DNA from: a virus
Length of the DNA: 24,163 nt
Strand: one strand, 5' to 3'
Virus record (IMG/VR): IMGVR_UViG_3300042558_002835
Coordinates: 1-24,163 of that record
A program made the position numbers and the translations under genes. The notes beneath the pieces are model-generated. The model was not told the DNA's origin and did no database searches. It saw only the letters and a list, made by a program, of their open reading frames with translations. Each line of letters starts with the position of its first letter. Positions within the stretch are counted from its first letter, which is position 1. This document shows positions 1 to 6,985 of the stretch, one piece after another.

Positions 1-1092
1 GAAATGGTTTGGTGGAAAGACCCAAGATATGCAAAAGATTTATCATTAGTTAATGTTAAAGATATTATTCATTATTACTTAAATCGTAATGAATATCCTG
101 ATGTTGAAATTATTGAATATAACAATAAAGAAAAAAACTTTGATGAGATAAGACAACTAATTTCACAGGGTTATAAACCAAACTCATCTTGGTATGAGTC
201 AATGGTTAAAAAACTTAAGTACGATAAACGTAAGGTCAATCAGGAGTTGGAATGTGCGTTTCTTGGTTCGGGGGATAACGTATTTAATTCTGATATGTTG
301 GAAGATTTAAGGATAAATATGGTTAAGGAACCTCCTACAAAAATGATGGGTGGTGGACTATGGATTTGGAAAGAACCTGAAATAGGTAAAAAATATATTA
401 TGGGTGTTGACGTATCTCGTGGTGATAGTGAAGACTTTTCAACATTCCAAATTGTTGATTTTGACTCAAGAGAACAGGTTGCTGAGTACGTTGGTAAACT
501 TCCTCCTGACACTTTAGCTGAAATATGTTATAAATGGGGTAATATGTATAATGCATTTATTGTTGTGGATATCACTGGTGGTATGGGAGTTACGACATCT
601 TTAAGATTGAGAGAGTTAGGATATAGAAATGTATATGTTGATGGAGTTGATATTTCAAATAAGTGGCAATATGACCCAAAGGCGACTGAAAAAATACCAG
701 GAATTAACTTTAATGCTAAACGAGTTCAAATTATTGCAACATTTGAGGAATATTTAAGACATGGGTTTAGAATAAACTCAACTCGTTTATTAAATGAGAT
801 GAACACATTTATTTATGTGAATGGAAGACCTGACCACCAAAAGGGACAACATGATGACTTGATTATGTCTGTTGCCATGGCTCTTTATGTTGGTGAAACA
901 TCATTTTCATCACTTAATAAGGTTACAAATCAAACAAAAGCGATGATTGACTCATGGACTGTTAATACAAATGAATTTAACAGAAGACAATTCATGGACC
1001 CGGTAATTTCACAACAACAAGAAAACATTAAACGAGAGGCAACAAAAAGTGACTACGAAAACTATTTATGGTTATTCGGGGGACGAAGATAA
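1..1092 (+). CDS. 17: Terminase large subunit, C-terminal part with nuclease domain (T4 gp17-like), 5' partial
   Basis: This is the end of the DNA-packaging motor. It pumps DNA into the prohead through the portal and cuts concatemers into headful lengths. The frame is open to the left window edge, so the N-terminal ATPase domain lies outside. Numbering from the first Met (base 4), an RNase H-like nuclease core is visible. The first acidic strand is IMGVDVSRGD (Asp136), the second is FIVVDITGG (Asp189, where T4 has Glu458), and the last acidic pair is GQHDDLIMS (Asp284/285). The final 60 residues are polar and may contact the portal. The next gene starts six bases after the stop, so the two are probably co-transcribed. 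The family call is firm from the motif order and from the following gp20-gp23 genes. Domain boundaries are inferred. Confidence 0.93.
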   Translation, partial: EMVWWKDPRYAKDLSLVNVKDIIHYYLNRNEYPDVEIIEYNNKEKNFDEIRQLISQGYKPNSSWYESMVKKLKYDKRKVNQELECAFLGSGDNVFNSDMLEDLRINMVKEPPTKMMGGGLWIWKEPEIGKKYIMGVDVSRGDSEDFSTFQIVDFDSREQVAEYVGKLPPDTLAEICYKWGNMYNAFIVVDITGGMGVTTSLRLRELGYRNVYVDGVDISNKWQYDPKATEKIPGINFNAKRVQIIATFEEYLRHGFRINSTRLLNEMNTFIYVNGRPDHQKGQHDDLIMSVAMALYVGETSFSSLNKVTNQTKAMIDSWTVNTNEFNRRQFMDPVISQQQENIKREATKSDYENYLWLFGGRR

Positions 1093-1098
1093 CATTAT

Positions 1099-2562
1099 AT
1101 GGGAACAGGAGATAGAAAAAAATCAGGTAGAATATTTACCGGCTCAAAATTAATTGTTGAGGGCCAAGAAAATTTCGGTTCATTAACCGGTAAATTAAAA
1201 AAGTTTGTTTTTTTAATAAAACAAACAAAGGGTGAACCTGGACCTCCTTTAACTCCAACACCTTCTGTAACCCCGACCAATACTCCAACACCTTCTTTAA
1301 CTCAAACTCAAACACCGACGCCATCTTTAACCCAAACTCAAACACCGACGCCATCTTTAACCCAAACTCAAACACCTACAAACACTCAAACTCAAACACC
1401 GACACCATCAATAACTCAAACCGTAACGACTACAAACACTCAAACTCCGACACAAACACCAACTAATACTATAACACCAACCAATACTCAAACTGTAACA
1501 CCAACTGAAATATCTTGTGTTTGTTATGATTTAAGTTATATTACAGGAGCTCCTCTCGCTCCTCCACTATCATATAGTGGTATTTCATGTTCGGGAGGTA
1601 CAATTACAGGGTCAATGTTACCTAATACAACAACAAGGTTCTGTGCTAAACAAAATTCAATTAGTGCACCTGGTATTTCAATAGGTATAGATACACCTTT
1701 TTGTAATGCAGGAGTTTGTCCGACACCTACCCCAACACCAACACCTTCAATAACTCTGACTAATACGCAAACCCAAACACCAACACCAACACCTTCAGTA
1801 ACTCAAACTCAAACTCAAACCCCTACTAATACTCAAACCACTACTAATACTCAAACTCCAACACCTTCAATAACTTCAACAATCACTCCTACCCAAACTA
1901 CTACACCGACACCGACAATACCAGAATGTCGTTGTTGGTATTTAACAAACCCTACTGCAGGTGCCTTAAATTATAATTATAACGATTGTTCGGGGACAGT
2001 ATTTATTGGTAATATAAATGCTGGAGAATCAATCCAAGTATGTGCACGAATTGTTAATGAAGATATATCAATAATTAAAGCTAATTATGGTCCATGTACT
2101 GGTGGTACTTGTAATAATGAGACATTTTATGGATTTTTTGGTAATACAGTACCTTTTAATACAGGGTATTGTAATTCATACTCAGCAATTACTTTTACAA
2201 ATAACCCACCAAGTAGTCAAGGATTATTTAGTGGAGGAACTGCATTTTTAGATGTAAACTTTAACTTAAGAAATAATACGAGAAATACAATACCACCATA
2301 TTTTTATCAAGTTGTAGAAGGTGTGGTTTCGACTAGTGCATCTGCTTGTACTAGAAATAGTGGAACTTGTGTTACTAATCAATATCGACTTGAAGCAACA
2401 GGAGCTACTGCAACAGTTAGTATGTCACCTCCATTTGTTGATGCTCCGACATCGTTTACATTACCTAAAAACTATGTAGTATATATGTGTTTGTGTTCAG
2501 AACCTACTGGAAGTAATCTAAGTGTTACTAATTTAGGTTCATGTCCATATAATATTGGATAA
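1099..2562 (+). CDS. Pro/Thr-repeat protein with two six-cysteine modules, probable virion surface protein
   Basis: I do not recognise a named family. The order in the 487 residues is: a short basic head (1-45); a Pro/Thr/Gln repeat (about 51-136) built on the 10-residue unit PSLTQTQTPT; a cysteine module (140-207); a second Pro/Thr stretch (208-275); a second cysteine module (277-338); and a C-terminal Thr/Ser/Asn-rich domain likely to be beta-rich. Both modules follow C-x-C-[YW]-x-L, then C-S-G, then C-A, then C-x4-C. The cysteines are at 140, 142, 164, 182, 202 and 207, and at 277, 279, 297, 315, 333 and 338. There is no signal peptide or membrane segment. It sits between gp17 and gp20, where T4 has the tail sheath and tube genes. 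A head or tail decoration or adhesin with mucin-like stalks is my inference. The Thr-rich stalks would be good O-glycosylation targets. Confidence 0.75.
   Translation: MGTGDRKKSGRIFTGSKLIVEGQENFGSLTGKLKKFVFLIKQTKGEPGPPLTPTPSVTPTNTPTPSLTQTQTPTPSLTQTQTPTPSLTQTQTPTNTQTQTPTPSITQTVTTTNTQTPTQTPTNTITPTNTQTVTPTEISCVCYDLSYITGAPLAPPLSYSGISCSGGTITGSMLPNTTTRFCAKQNSISAPGISIGIDTPFCNAGVCPTPTPTPTPSITLTNTQTQTPTPTPSVTQTQTQTPTNTQTTTNTQTPTPSITSTITPTQTTTPTPTIPECRCWYLTNPTAGALNYNYNDCSGTVFIGNINAGESIQVCARIVNEDISIIKANYGPCTGGTCNNETFYGFFGNTVPFNTGYCNSYSAITFTNNPPSSQGLFSGGTAFLDVNFNLRNNTRNTIPPYFYQVVEGVVSTSASACTRNSGTCVTNQYRLEATGATATVSMSPPFVDAPTSFTLPKNYVVYMCLCSEPTGSNLSVTNLGSCPYNIG
1291..1380 (+). repeat. Three 30-bp tandem repeat units encoding PSLTQTQTPT
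   Basis: Units at 1291-1320, 1321-1350 and 1351-1380 are near-identical at DNA level. Units two and three differ only in their last bases, and unit one differs at a few third positions. They are in frame and code for the Pro/Thr stalk. Near-identical DNA suggests recent duplication and possible copy-number change by slippage. Confidence 0.9.
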
Positions 2563-2584
2563 ATTGTTTAATAATCTATAAGAA

Positions 2585-2592
2585 TATTTATA
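2585..2592 (+). promoter_or_regulatory. Candidate late promoter motif TATTTATA before gp20
   Basis: AATATTTATA ends eight bases before the gp20 start codon, in the short gap after the Pro/Thr-repeat gene. The same ATATTTATW motif precedes several other structural genes here. The assignment to the gp55-like sigma is inference, and AT-rich DNA makes chance matches common. Confidence 0.35.
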
Positions 2593-2600
2593 ATTAAAAT

Positions 2601-4457
2601 ATGAGTGAAAATAAACTAACGGTATGGCAACGGTTATCCCAAACATTTGGACCCAATTCTCTTTTGGGTCAGGATTATCCTACGTACAAATATGATAAGA
2701 AGGAACTTTTAAAGACAACTTCTAAATCTGAATATGATAGAGAGAAATTACAAGCTCAACAAACATATTACTTAGCAAACCAATGGGGTAGGGTTGAGAA
2801 TAATCTATATACACAGGCAGTTTACTATGAACCAACTCGTTTAGCGTCTTTTTATGACTACGAGTCAATGGAATTTACACCTGAAATTGGTGCGGCTTTA
2901 GACATTTATGCTGAAGAGTCAACAACAATTAATCAGGATGGTTTTATGTTACAAATCTATTCTGAGTCAACAAGAATTAAATCTATTTTAGGTGATTTAT
3001 TTAACAATGCGTTAGATATTAATACTAACTTACCTATGTGGATAAGAAACACATGTAAGTATGGTGATAATTTTGTATATCTTAAATTAGACCCTGAAAA
3101 AGGTATTATAGGATGTATGCAATTACCAGTCATCGAGATTGAAAGATTGGAAGCAGGTATGGGTGCTCACTCAACAGATTCGACAACAAATCCTGAAAAG
3201 AAACATTTAAAATTCAAATGGAAACAAAAGGATTTAGAGTTTAATACTTGGGAAGTTGCACACTTTAGATTACTTGGTGATGATAGAAGACTTCCTTATG
3301 GAACTTCTATGTTAGAAAAGGCTCGTCGTATTTGGAAACAATTATTGTTATCTGAAGATGCTATGTTAATTTACAGAACATCAAGAGCACCTGAAAGACG
3401 TGTATTTAAAGTATTTGTTGGTAACATGGATGATGCGGATGTTGAACCATATATCCAAAGATTTGCTAATAAGTTTAAGAGAAGTCAAACGGTTGACCAT
3501 AAGACAGGTAATGTGGATATGAGATTTAATCAGATGGCGGTTGACCAAGATTATTTCGTTCCTGTTAGAGATACTACACAAACAATGCCGATTGAGACAT
3601 TACCGGGAGCTGCGAACTTATCAGAGATTGCCGATATTGAGTATATCCAAAAGAAATTGTTAACAGCTCTTCGTGTTCCTAAAGCATTTTTAGGTTTTGA
3701 AGAAACTGTTGGTGATGGTAAGAATTTATCATTACAAGATATTCGTTTCGCTCGTACCATCAATCGTATTCAAAAGAATATGATTTCTGAATTAAATAAA
3801 ATTGCGATAATACATTTATTCATATTAGGGTTTGAGGATGAAATATCAAACTTTACATTAAGTTTAACAAATCCTTCAACACAAGCGGATTTACTAAAGA
3901 TTGATGTATGGAAAGAAAAAATACTATTATTTAAAGATATGGTTGCCGACCCAGGAAGTGGTATTGCGGCAGTTTCTATGTCATGGGCTAAGAAACATAT
4001 TCTTGGATTTTCTGATGATGAAATTAAACTTGATTTACAACAACAACGTATCGAAAGAGCCGTTGGTGAAGAACTTAAGAAAACTGCTGAAGTTATTACT
4101 CACACAGGTATATTTGATAACATAGACAAGTTGTATGGTAAAAAAGAAGGTGAACCGGCTGGAACACCTACTGAAGGTGGGGCAACTGACACAGGAGGAG
4201 GATTAGGAGCACCACCTGATTTAGGAGGAATGGGTGATATGGGAGGAGAGTCACCGGCACCACCTGAATCACCATCACCAGCACCACCTGCAGAAGGAGG
4301 GACTGTACCTGAAAACGATGAGAGAAATAAAGAAAATTTAAATATTTTATTAGAAAATAGAGGTATGTTAAATGAGGATGAATTGATTGATTTGTCAAAA
4401 GTTCAAAATTCTTTAGGTGAAATGGGTACCGAATTAGATAAACTACTAAAGAATTGA
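2601..4457 (+). CDS. 20: Portal vertex protein (T4 gp20-like)
   Basis: This is the dodecameric portal at the special head vertex. It starts head assembly, docks the terminase and later joins the neck. The 618 residues include the T4-type portal hallmark FTPEIGAALDIYAEES (about residues 92-107), the wing and stem region following it (for example MWIRNTCKYGDNFVYL), and IQKKLLTALRVPKAFLGF in the C-terminal half. T4 gp20 is about 524 residues. The extra length is partly a Gly/Pro-rich linker (about 520-570, many GG, PP and PSP steps) followed by a helical tail, which is unusual for the family and may be a flexible extension inside or outside the head. The ATG lies 38 bases after the previous stop and has no Shine-Dalgarno sequence. 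Assignment is firm; the role of the tail is unknown. Confidence 0.93.
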   Translation: MSENKLTVWQRLSQTFGPNSLLGQDYPTYKYDKKELLKTTSKSEYDREKLQAQQTYYLANQWGRVENNLYTQAVYYEPTRLASFYDYESMEFTPEIGAALDIYAEESTTINQDGFMLQIYSESTRIKSILGDLFNNALDINTNLPMWIRNTCKYGDNFVYLKLDPEKGIIGCMQLPVIEIERLEAGMGAHSTDSTTNPEKKHLKFKWKQKDLEFNTWEVAHFRLLGDDRRLPYGTSMLEKARRIWKQLLLSEDAMLIYRTSRAPERRVFKVFVGNMDDADVEPYIQRFANKFKRSQTVDHKTGNVDMRFNQMAVDQDYFVPVRDTTQTMPIETLPGAANLSEIADIEYIQKKLLTALRVPKAFLGFEETVGDGKNLSLQDIRFARTINRIQKNMISELNKIAIIHLFILGFEDEISNFTLSLTNPSTQADLLKIDVWKEKILLFKDMVADPGSGIAAVSMSWAKKHILGFSDDEIKLDLQQQRIERAVGEELKKTAEVITHTGIFDNIDKLYGKKEGEPAGTPTEGGATDTGGGLGAPPDLGGMGDMGGESPAPPESPSPAPPAEGGTVPENDERNKENLNILLENRGMLNEDELIDLSKVQNSLGEMGTELDKLLKN

Positions 4458-4465
4458 TATTTATA
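4458..4465 (+). promoter_or_regulatory. Candidate late promoter motif TATTTATA
   Basis: GATATTTATATA begins within a base of the gp20 stop codon and ends 15 bases before the ATG at 4481. It is one of the better-placed copies of the ATATTTATW motif. Function is inferred from position and recurrence. Confidence 0.35.
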
Positions 4466-4480
4466 TAAAAAAATATAGAC

Positions 4481-5191
4481 ATGAGATTTGGATTAATAAA
4501 AACATTAGTAGAAAATAAATTAATTGATTCCTTTGTTAAAGGAACTCTTAAAACTGATATGCGACTTTTTGAAAGAAAATTACTTAAAAATAGTGATTTT
4601 TGTAAATTAATGTCGATATATGATAATTTAAAAGAAAATAAAGAATTAGATAAAGAAACCGCAACTTATTTGGTTGATGATTTATCTAATGAATTTAGAC
4701 AAATTAAATTATCTGAAAATACAGTAAATTTTGTTAAAAGTTGGACTAAGGATATTGTACTTGAAAACAAATACAAAACAATTGATGAATTATTTTATGG
4801 TGATTTACTAAAACCTGAAAAGAAATCAATTGCTAAAAAATCAATCGTTGAGTCTTTAGGTAAAAAACCAATAATAAAAGAAACTAAATCTACAAACGTA
4901 CCAATTAGTTCAATGTTAAAAGTTGCTAATAAAACGGCTGAAAAATATTTAGAAAACCTAACTGAATCTGAAAGAAATTCTGTTAAAGAAATTTTATCAT
5001 CAAATGATGAAAATTTAAAAACAAAATTTACAGAATTAAAAGAAACTGCAATTCAAAAAATTGACACTCTTATTTCAGAGTCTGATGAAGAACTATCAAA
5101 AGTTTTATTAGAAACAAAAGAAAGACTTACAAATGTAAAACATTCTAAAAAAGAATATATTAAATTAATGAATTTAACACAAAATTTATAA
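4481..5191 (+). CDS. Unknown helical protein in the prohead-core position
   Basis: I do not recognise this 236-residue protein by sequence. It is rich in Lys, Glu and Leu and is predicted to be mostly helical, with a charged C-terminal half (about 130-225) that looks coiled. It contains no Cys-rich, membrane or catalytic motif that I can see. In T4 the genes between the portal and the prohead protease encode small prohead core proteins (gp67, gp68). By position this could be a core or scaffold helper, but that is synteny only. The N-terminus has LVE at residues 9-11, which fits the loose Leu-x-Glu rule for gp21 cleavage but could be chance. Its stop codon overlaps the convergent bS21 gene by six bases, and its terminator lies inside that gene. 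Confidence 0.8.
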   Translation: MRFGLIKTLVENKLIDSFVKGTLKTDMRLFERKLLKNSDFCKLMSIYDNLKENKELDKETATYLVDDLSNEFRQIKLSENTVNFVKSWTKDIVLENKYKTIDELFYGDLLKPEKKSIAKKSIVESLGKKPIIKETKSTNVPISSMLKVANKTAEKYLENLTESERNSVKEILSSNDENLKTKFTELKETAIQKIDTLISESDEELSKVLLETKERLTNVKHSKKEYIKLMNLTQNL

Positions 5192-5371
5192 ATCTTTATT
5201 TTTTGAATTTTTATAAATAGCATCATTTAAAATCTGACGTTTTATGTCAGATTTTTTTTTGTAGTTTTTTCTGTTTTGTAACTCTACAATCATTTTGGTT
5301 TTTAAAACTTTTGATTTAAAGTTTTTTAAAGATTTTTCTAAATCGTTATTTTTTACGGGAATTATTAGCAT
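5186..5371 (-). CDS. rpsU: Phage-encoded ribosomal protein bS21
   Basis: This is a 61-residue homologue of small-subunit protein bS21, which binds next to the 3' end of 16S rRNA and takes part in initiation. It starts MLIIPVKNND, very like the MLII/MIIIPVKDGE start typical of Bacteroidota bS21. The expected pattern follows: a Leu-Lys-x-(F/Y)-Lys-x-Lys helix (KSLKNFKSKVLKT), then VELQNRKNYKKKS matching the family's (L/V)RxRxx(F/Y)xKPS region, then KRQILNDAIYKN. Length and basic charge fit. It lies antisense inside the head module, so it is controlled separately from the late genes around it. In Flavobacterium johnsoniae bS21 helps hide the anti-Shine-Dalgarno sequence. A phage copy could replace it and alter initiation, which is inference. 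No Shine-Dalgarno sequence precedes its ATG. Confidence 0.85.
   Translation of the reverse strand: MLIIPVKNNDLEKSLKNFKSKVLKTKMIVELQNRKNYKKKSDIKRQILNDAIYKNSKNKDL
5229..5260 (+). terminator. Rho-independent terminator, located inside the antisense bS21 gene
   Basis: A 10-bp stem (AAAATCTGAC pairing with GTCAGATTTT, 5229-5238 with 5246-5255) has a 7-base loop and is followed by a T run to 5260. It would end + strand transcripts coming from gp20 and the 4481-5191 gene. On the minus strand the same bases code for the KSDIKRQIL part of bS21. Confidence 0.75.
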
Positions 5372-5439
5372 TTTGACAACTCGGTTTTTGTTGATTAATA
5401 TTACTTACATAAATAAACGAAGATATGAAAAACTTGTAA

Positions 5440-5904
5440 ATGAAAAAAGGAAAAAGTTGTGTGGTTAGAGGATATAAACAAATAAAATGTTCTTATGGTA
5501 CGGTTGACTCAAAAAATTTAAAATCAATTTATTTAAATATCCAATCTTGGGTTGAACCAAAGACACACGAAGAAAGTTGGAATAGAATTGTATCAGTATT
5601 TAATAAAAATATTAAAACAAACTTAATAGAAATTATCGACAATGACTTACTAAATGAAAAATTTATAGTTGATTTAGATTTAAGGACAAGTGGAATAACA
5701 ATTAAGAAAAGGTCTTTTATGAATTTAGAAGTAACATTCTTTTTGAAAAAAGATATTGATTTTAAATCTGTAGAACTAAAAAATTCTATTAAAAATATCA
5801 TAAATTATGTAGAAAAAGAATCTTTTAAAAAATCAAAATATTTCAAATTTTATCTTACAAAATCGAACAAAATAAAAACAACCGATAAAATAGAAAGTAT
5901 TTAA
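5440..5904 (+). CDS. Unknown protein, 154 residues
   Basis: I do not recognise it. The first 20 residues are basic and hold two cysteines (Cys7, Cys17). Then comes SIYLNIQSWVEPKTHEESW (about 30-48) followed by alternating strand-like and helix-like stretches, ending in a Lys/Ser-rich tail. The composition suggests a small soluble alpha/beta protein. It starts 68 bases from the divergent bS21 gene and is followed 22 bases later by gp21, so it may be the first gene of a unit that includes the protease. The ATG at 5440 is chosen because an earlier ATG at 5425 runs into a stop after four codons. Codon use and unbroken length support a real gene. Function is unknown. Confidence 0.7.
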   Translation: MKKGKSCVVRGYKQIKCSYGTVDSKNLKSIYLNIQSWVEPKTHEESWNRIVSVFNKNIKTNLIEIIDNDLLNEKFIVDLDLRTSGITIKKRSFMNLEVTFFLKKDIDFKSVELKNSIKNIINYVEKESFKKSKYFKFYLTKSNKIKTTDKIESI

Positions 5905-5912
5905 TATTTATC
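5905..5912 (+). promoter_or_regulatory. Candidate late promoter motif TATTTATC before gp21
   Basis: AATATTTATC begins at the stop codon of the preceding gene and ends 14 bases before the gp21 ATG. It is one mismatch from the TATTTATW form seen before other late genes. AAAAAGG just before the ATG is the nearest thing to a Shine-Dalgarno sequence in the window. Confidence 0.3.
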
Positions 5913-5926
5913 TATAAAAAGGTAAA

Positions 5927-6646
5927 ATGCAAAATTACAAAATATTAGGTCCAAAAGAGACAGGAAAAGGTATTTTAATTGAGATGGATGCGGGATATGT
6001 TTCCCCGACAGAAAAACATAATCAAACATTCTTACAAGAAAGTAGGGATTTTAAAGATTATTCAAAACCATTTGAGTTCTATGCCGTTCTACAAAAATAT
6101 AATACACCCAATAGAAACGGTAGAATATATCCTGAAAGAATTTTAAAGAGAGAATCTGAAAATTATATAAAAAATTATATCGGTAAGAAAACCGCTTTAT
6201 CAGAACTTAACCACCCTGAGTCTTCATTGATAGATTTAGATAGAGTATCACACATGATTACAGAGATGTGGTGGGATGGTAATGTTCTATTAGGTAAGTT
6301 ATTACTTCTAACTTCACCAGGGTTCCATGAAAGAGGTATCGTATCAACAAAGGGTGACCAAGCGGCAAATCTATTAAGATTAGGTGTAACGTTAGGTATA
6401 TCGTCAAGAGGGGTAGGTTCCTTAAAGAAGGTAGGTGACCAAAATGAAGTTCAAGATGATTTTGAATTAATTTGTTTTGACTTGGTATCTTCACCATCAA
6501 CACCAGGAGCTTATTTATTTACTGAACCTGATGGAAGATTTGCGTTTGAGGAGAACCTACAAGAAGAAAATGAGATGAAAGCATCAAGAACAGTTAACAA
6601 ATCGCTTGATTTAATGGGAAGACTTTCCGATTATTTAGGAAAATAA
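5927..6646 (+). CDS. 21: Prohead core protease (T4 gp21-like)
   Basis: This is the maturation protease. It sits in the prohead core and cleaves capsid, scaffold and internal proteins before DNA is packaged. The 239-residue length matches T4 gp21 (about 212) with a longer N-terminus. Key residues of this herpesvirus-protease-like serine fold are visible: His96 in ALSELNHPESS, Ser159 or Ser160 in LGISSRGVGSL, and an acidic residue in CFDLVSSP (Asp185). The entry motif NRNGRIYPERIL (about 62-73) is also typical. It lies directly upstream of the scaffold and capsid genes, as in T4. Its T4 counterpart cleaves after Leu/Ile-x-Glu, and gp23 here carries a fitting site. Which of the two serines acts is not certain from sequence alone. 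Confidence 0.92.
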   Translation: MQNYKILGPKETGKGILIEMDAGYVSPTEKHNQTFLQESRDFKDYSKPFEFYAVLQKYNTPNRNGRIYPERILKRESENYIKNYIGKKTALSELNHPESSLIDLDRVSHMITEMWWDGNVLLGKLLLLTSPGFHERGIVSTKGDQAANLLRLGVTLGISSRGVGSLKKVGDQNEVQDDFELICFDLVSSPSTPGAYLFTEPDGRFAFEENLQEENEMKASRTVNKSLDLMGRLSDYLGK

Positions 6647-6652
6647 ACAATT

Positions 6653-6868
6653 ATGGAAATGGACGAAAAATACTTTGTGGCTAAAATCCAATACGATTTG
6701 CCAGATGAAAACACAGGAAAAATTAAAAAGGTAAGAGAAGAAAAACTTGTAAAAGGTTATTCTGTTACTGATGTAGAAGCTAAAGTTACTGAGGCTTACA
6801 AATCATTTAGTTATGATTGGAGAATTACTTCAGTAAGTGAAAGTAAAATTGACGAAGTGTTTGAGTAA
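6653..6868 (+). CDS. Small DUF4494-like protein
   Basis: A 71-residue protein with the pattern (Y/W)F-x-A-K-I-x-Y, then KIKKVREEKLVKGYSVTDVEA, then W-R-I-T-S-V-S-E-S-K-I. This resembles DUF4494, a small family found mainly in Bacteroidota and their phages, in which a WFExKVRYEK-like strand is followed by a SFTEAEARI-like segment. The match is from memory of the family pattern. The function of the family is not known. The gene starts six bases after gp21 and ends before a strong terminator, so it is probably co-expressed with the protease. An ATG two codons later (6659) is an alternative start. Confidence 0.75.
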   Translation: MEMDEKYFVAKIQYDLPDENTGKIKKVREEKLVKGYSVTDVEAKVTEAYKSFSYDWRITSVSESKIDEVFE

Positions 6869-6890
6869 TCACAAAGTTTAAAAAGAATTT

Positions 6891-6918
6891 AAAAGGGGGA
6901 CAAAAGTCCCCTTTTTTT
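6891..6918 (+). terminator. Rho-independent terminator after the gp21 unit
   Basis: AAAAGGGGGAC (6891-6901) pairs with GTCCCCTTTT (6906-6915), with one spare G, around an AAAA loop. A run of T follows to 6918. It separates the gp21 unit from gp22. Confidence 0.85.
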
Positions 6919-6959
6919 ATTTAAAAACCAAAAAAAATTAATTTTTCTAAACATCTGCA

Positions 6960-6967
6960 TATTTATT
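6960..6967 (+). promoter_or_regulatory. Candidate late promoter motif TATTTATT before gp22
   Basis: CATATTTATTTA lies in the 117-base gap between a strong terminator and gp22, ending 18 bases before the ATG. A promoter must lie somewhere in this gap for gp22 and gp23 to be expressed well, which raises its plausibility. Confidence 0.4.
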
Positions 6968-6985
6968 TAATAAAATAACTACGCA

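Noticed and set aside
1136-1375. Minus-strand repeat frame (FEFGLKMASV units)
   Set aside because: It is the antisense reading of the 30-bp repeats in the Pro/Thr stalk gene. Repetition creates the open frame.
1291-1380. CRISPR-like array
   Set aside because: The 30-bp units are directly tandem with no spacers, in frame, and encode a protein repeat.
4168-4482. Minus-strand open frame opposite the portal C-terminus
   Set aside because: It is the shadow of the Gly/Pro-rich linker of gp20, with a hydrophobic low-complexity translation and no start signal. The + strand protein is clearly the gene.
5212-5219. Exact T4 late promoter string TATAAATA on the + strand
   Set aside because: It lies inside the coding sequence of bS21, just before a + strand terminator, with no + strand gene to serve.
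5373-5401. TTGACA, 17 bases, TAATAT upstream of the 5440 gene
   Set aside because: It resembles an E. coli sigma70 promoter, but Bacteroidota polymerases prefer TTTG/TAnnTTTG and the -10 matches at only four of six positions. It may still be used, but I did not list it as a feature.
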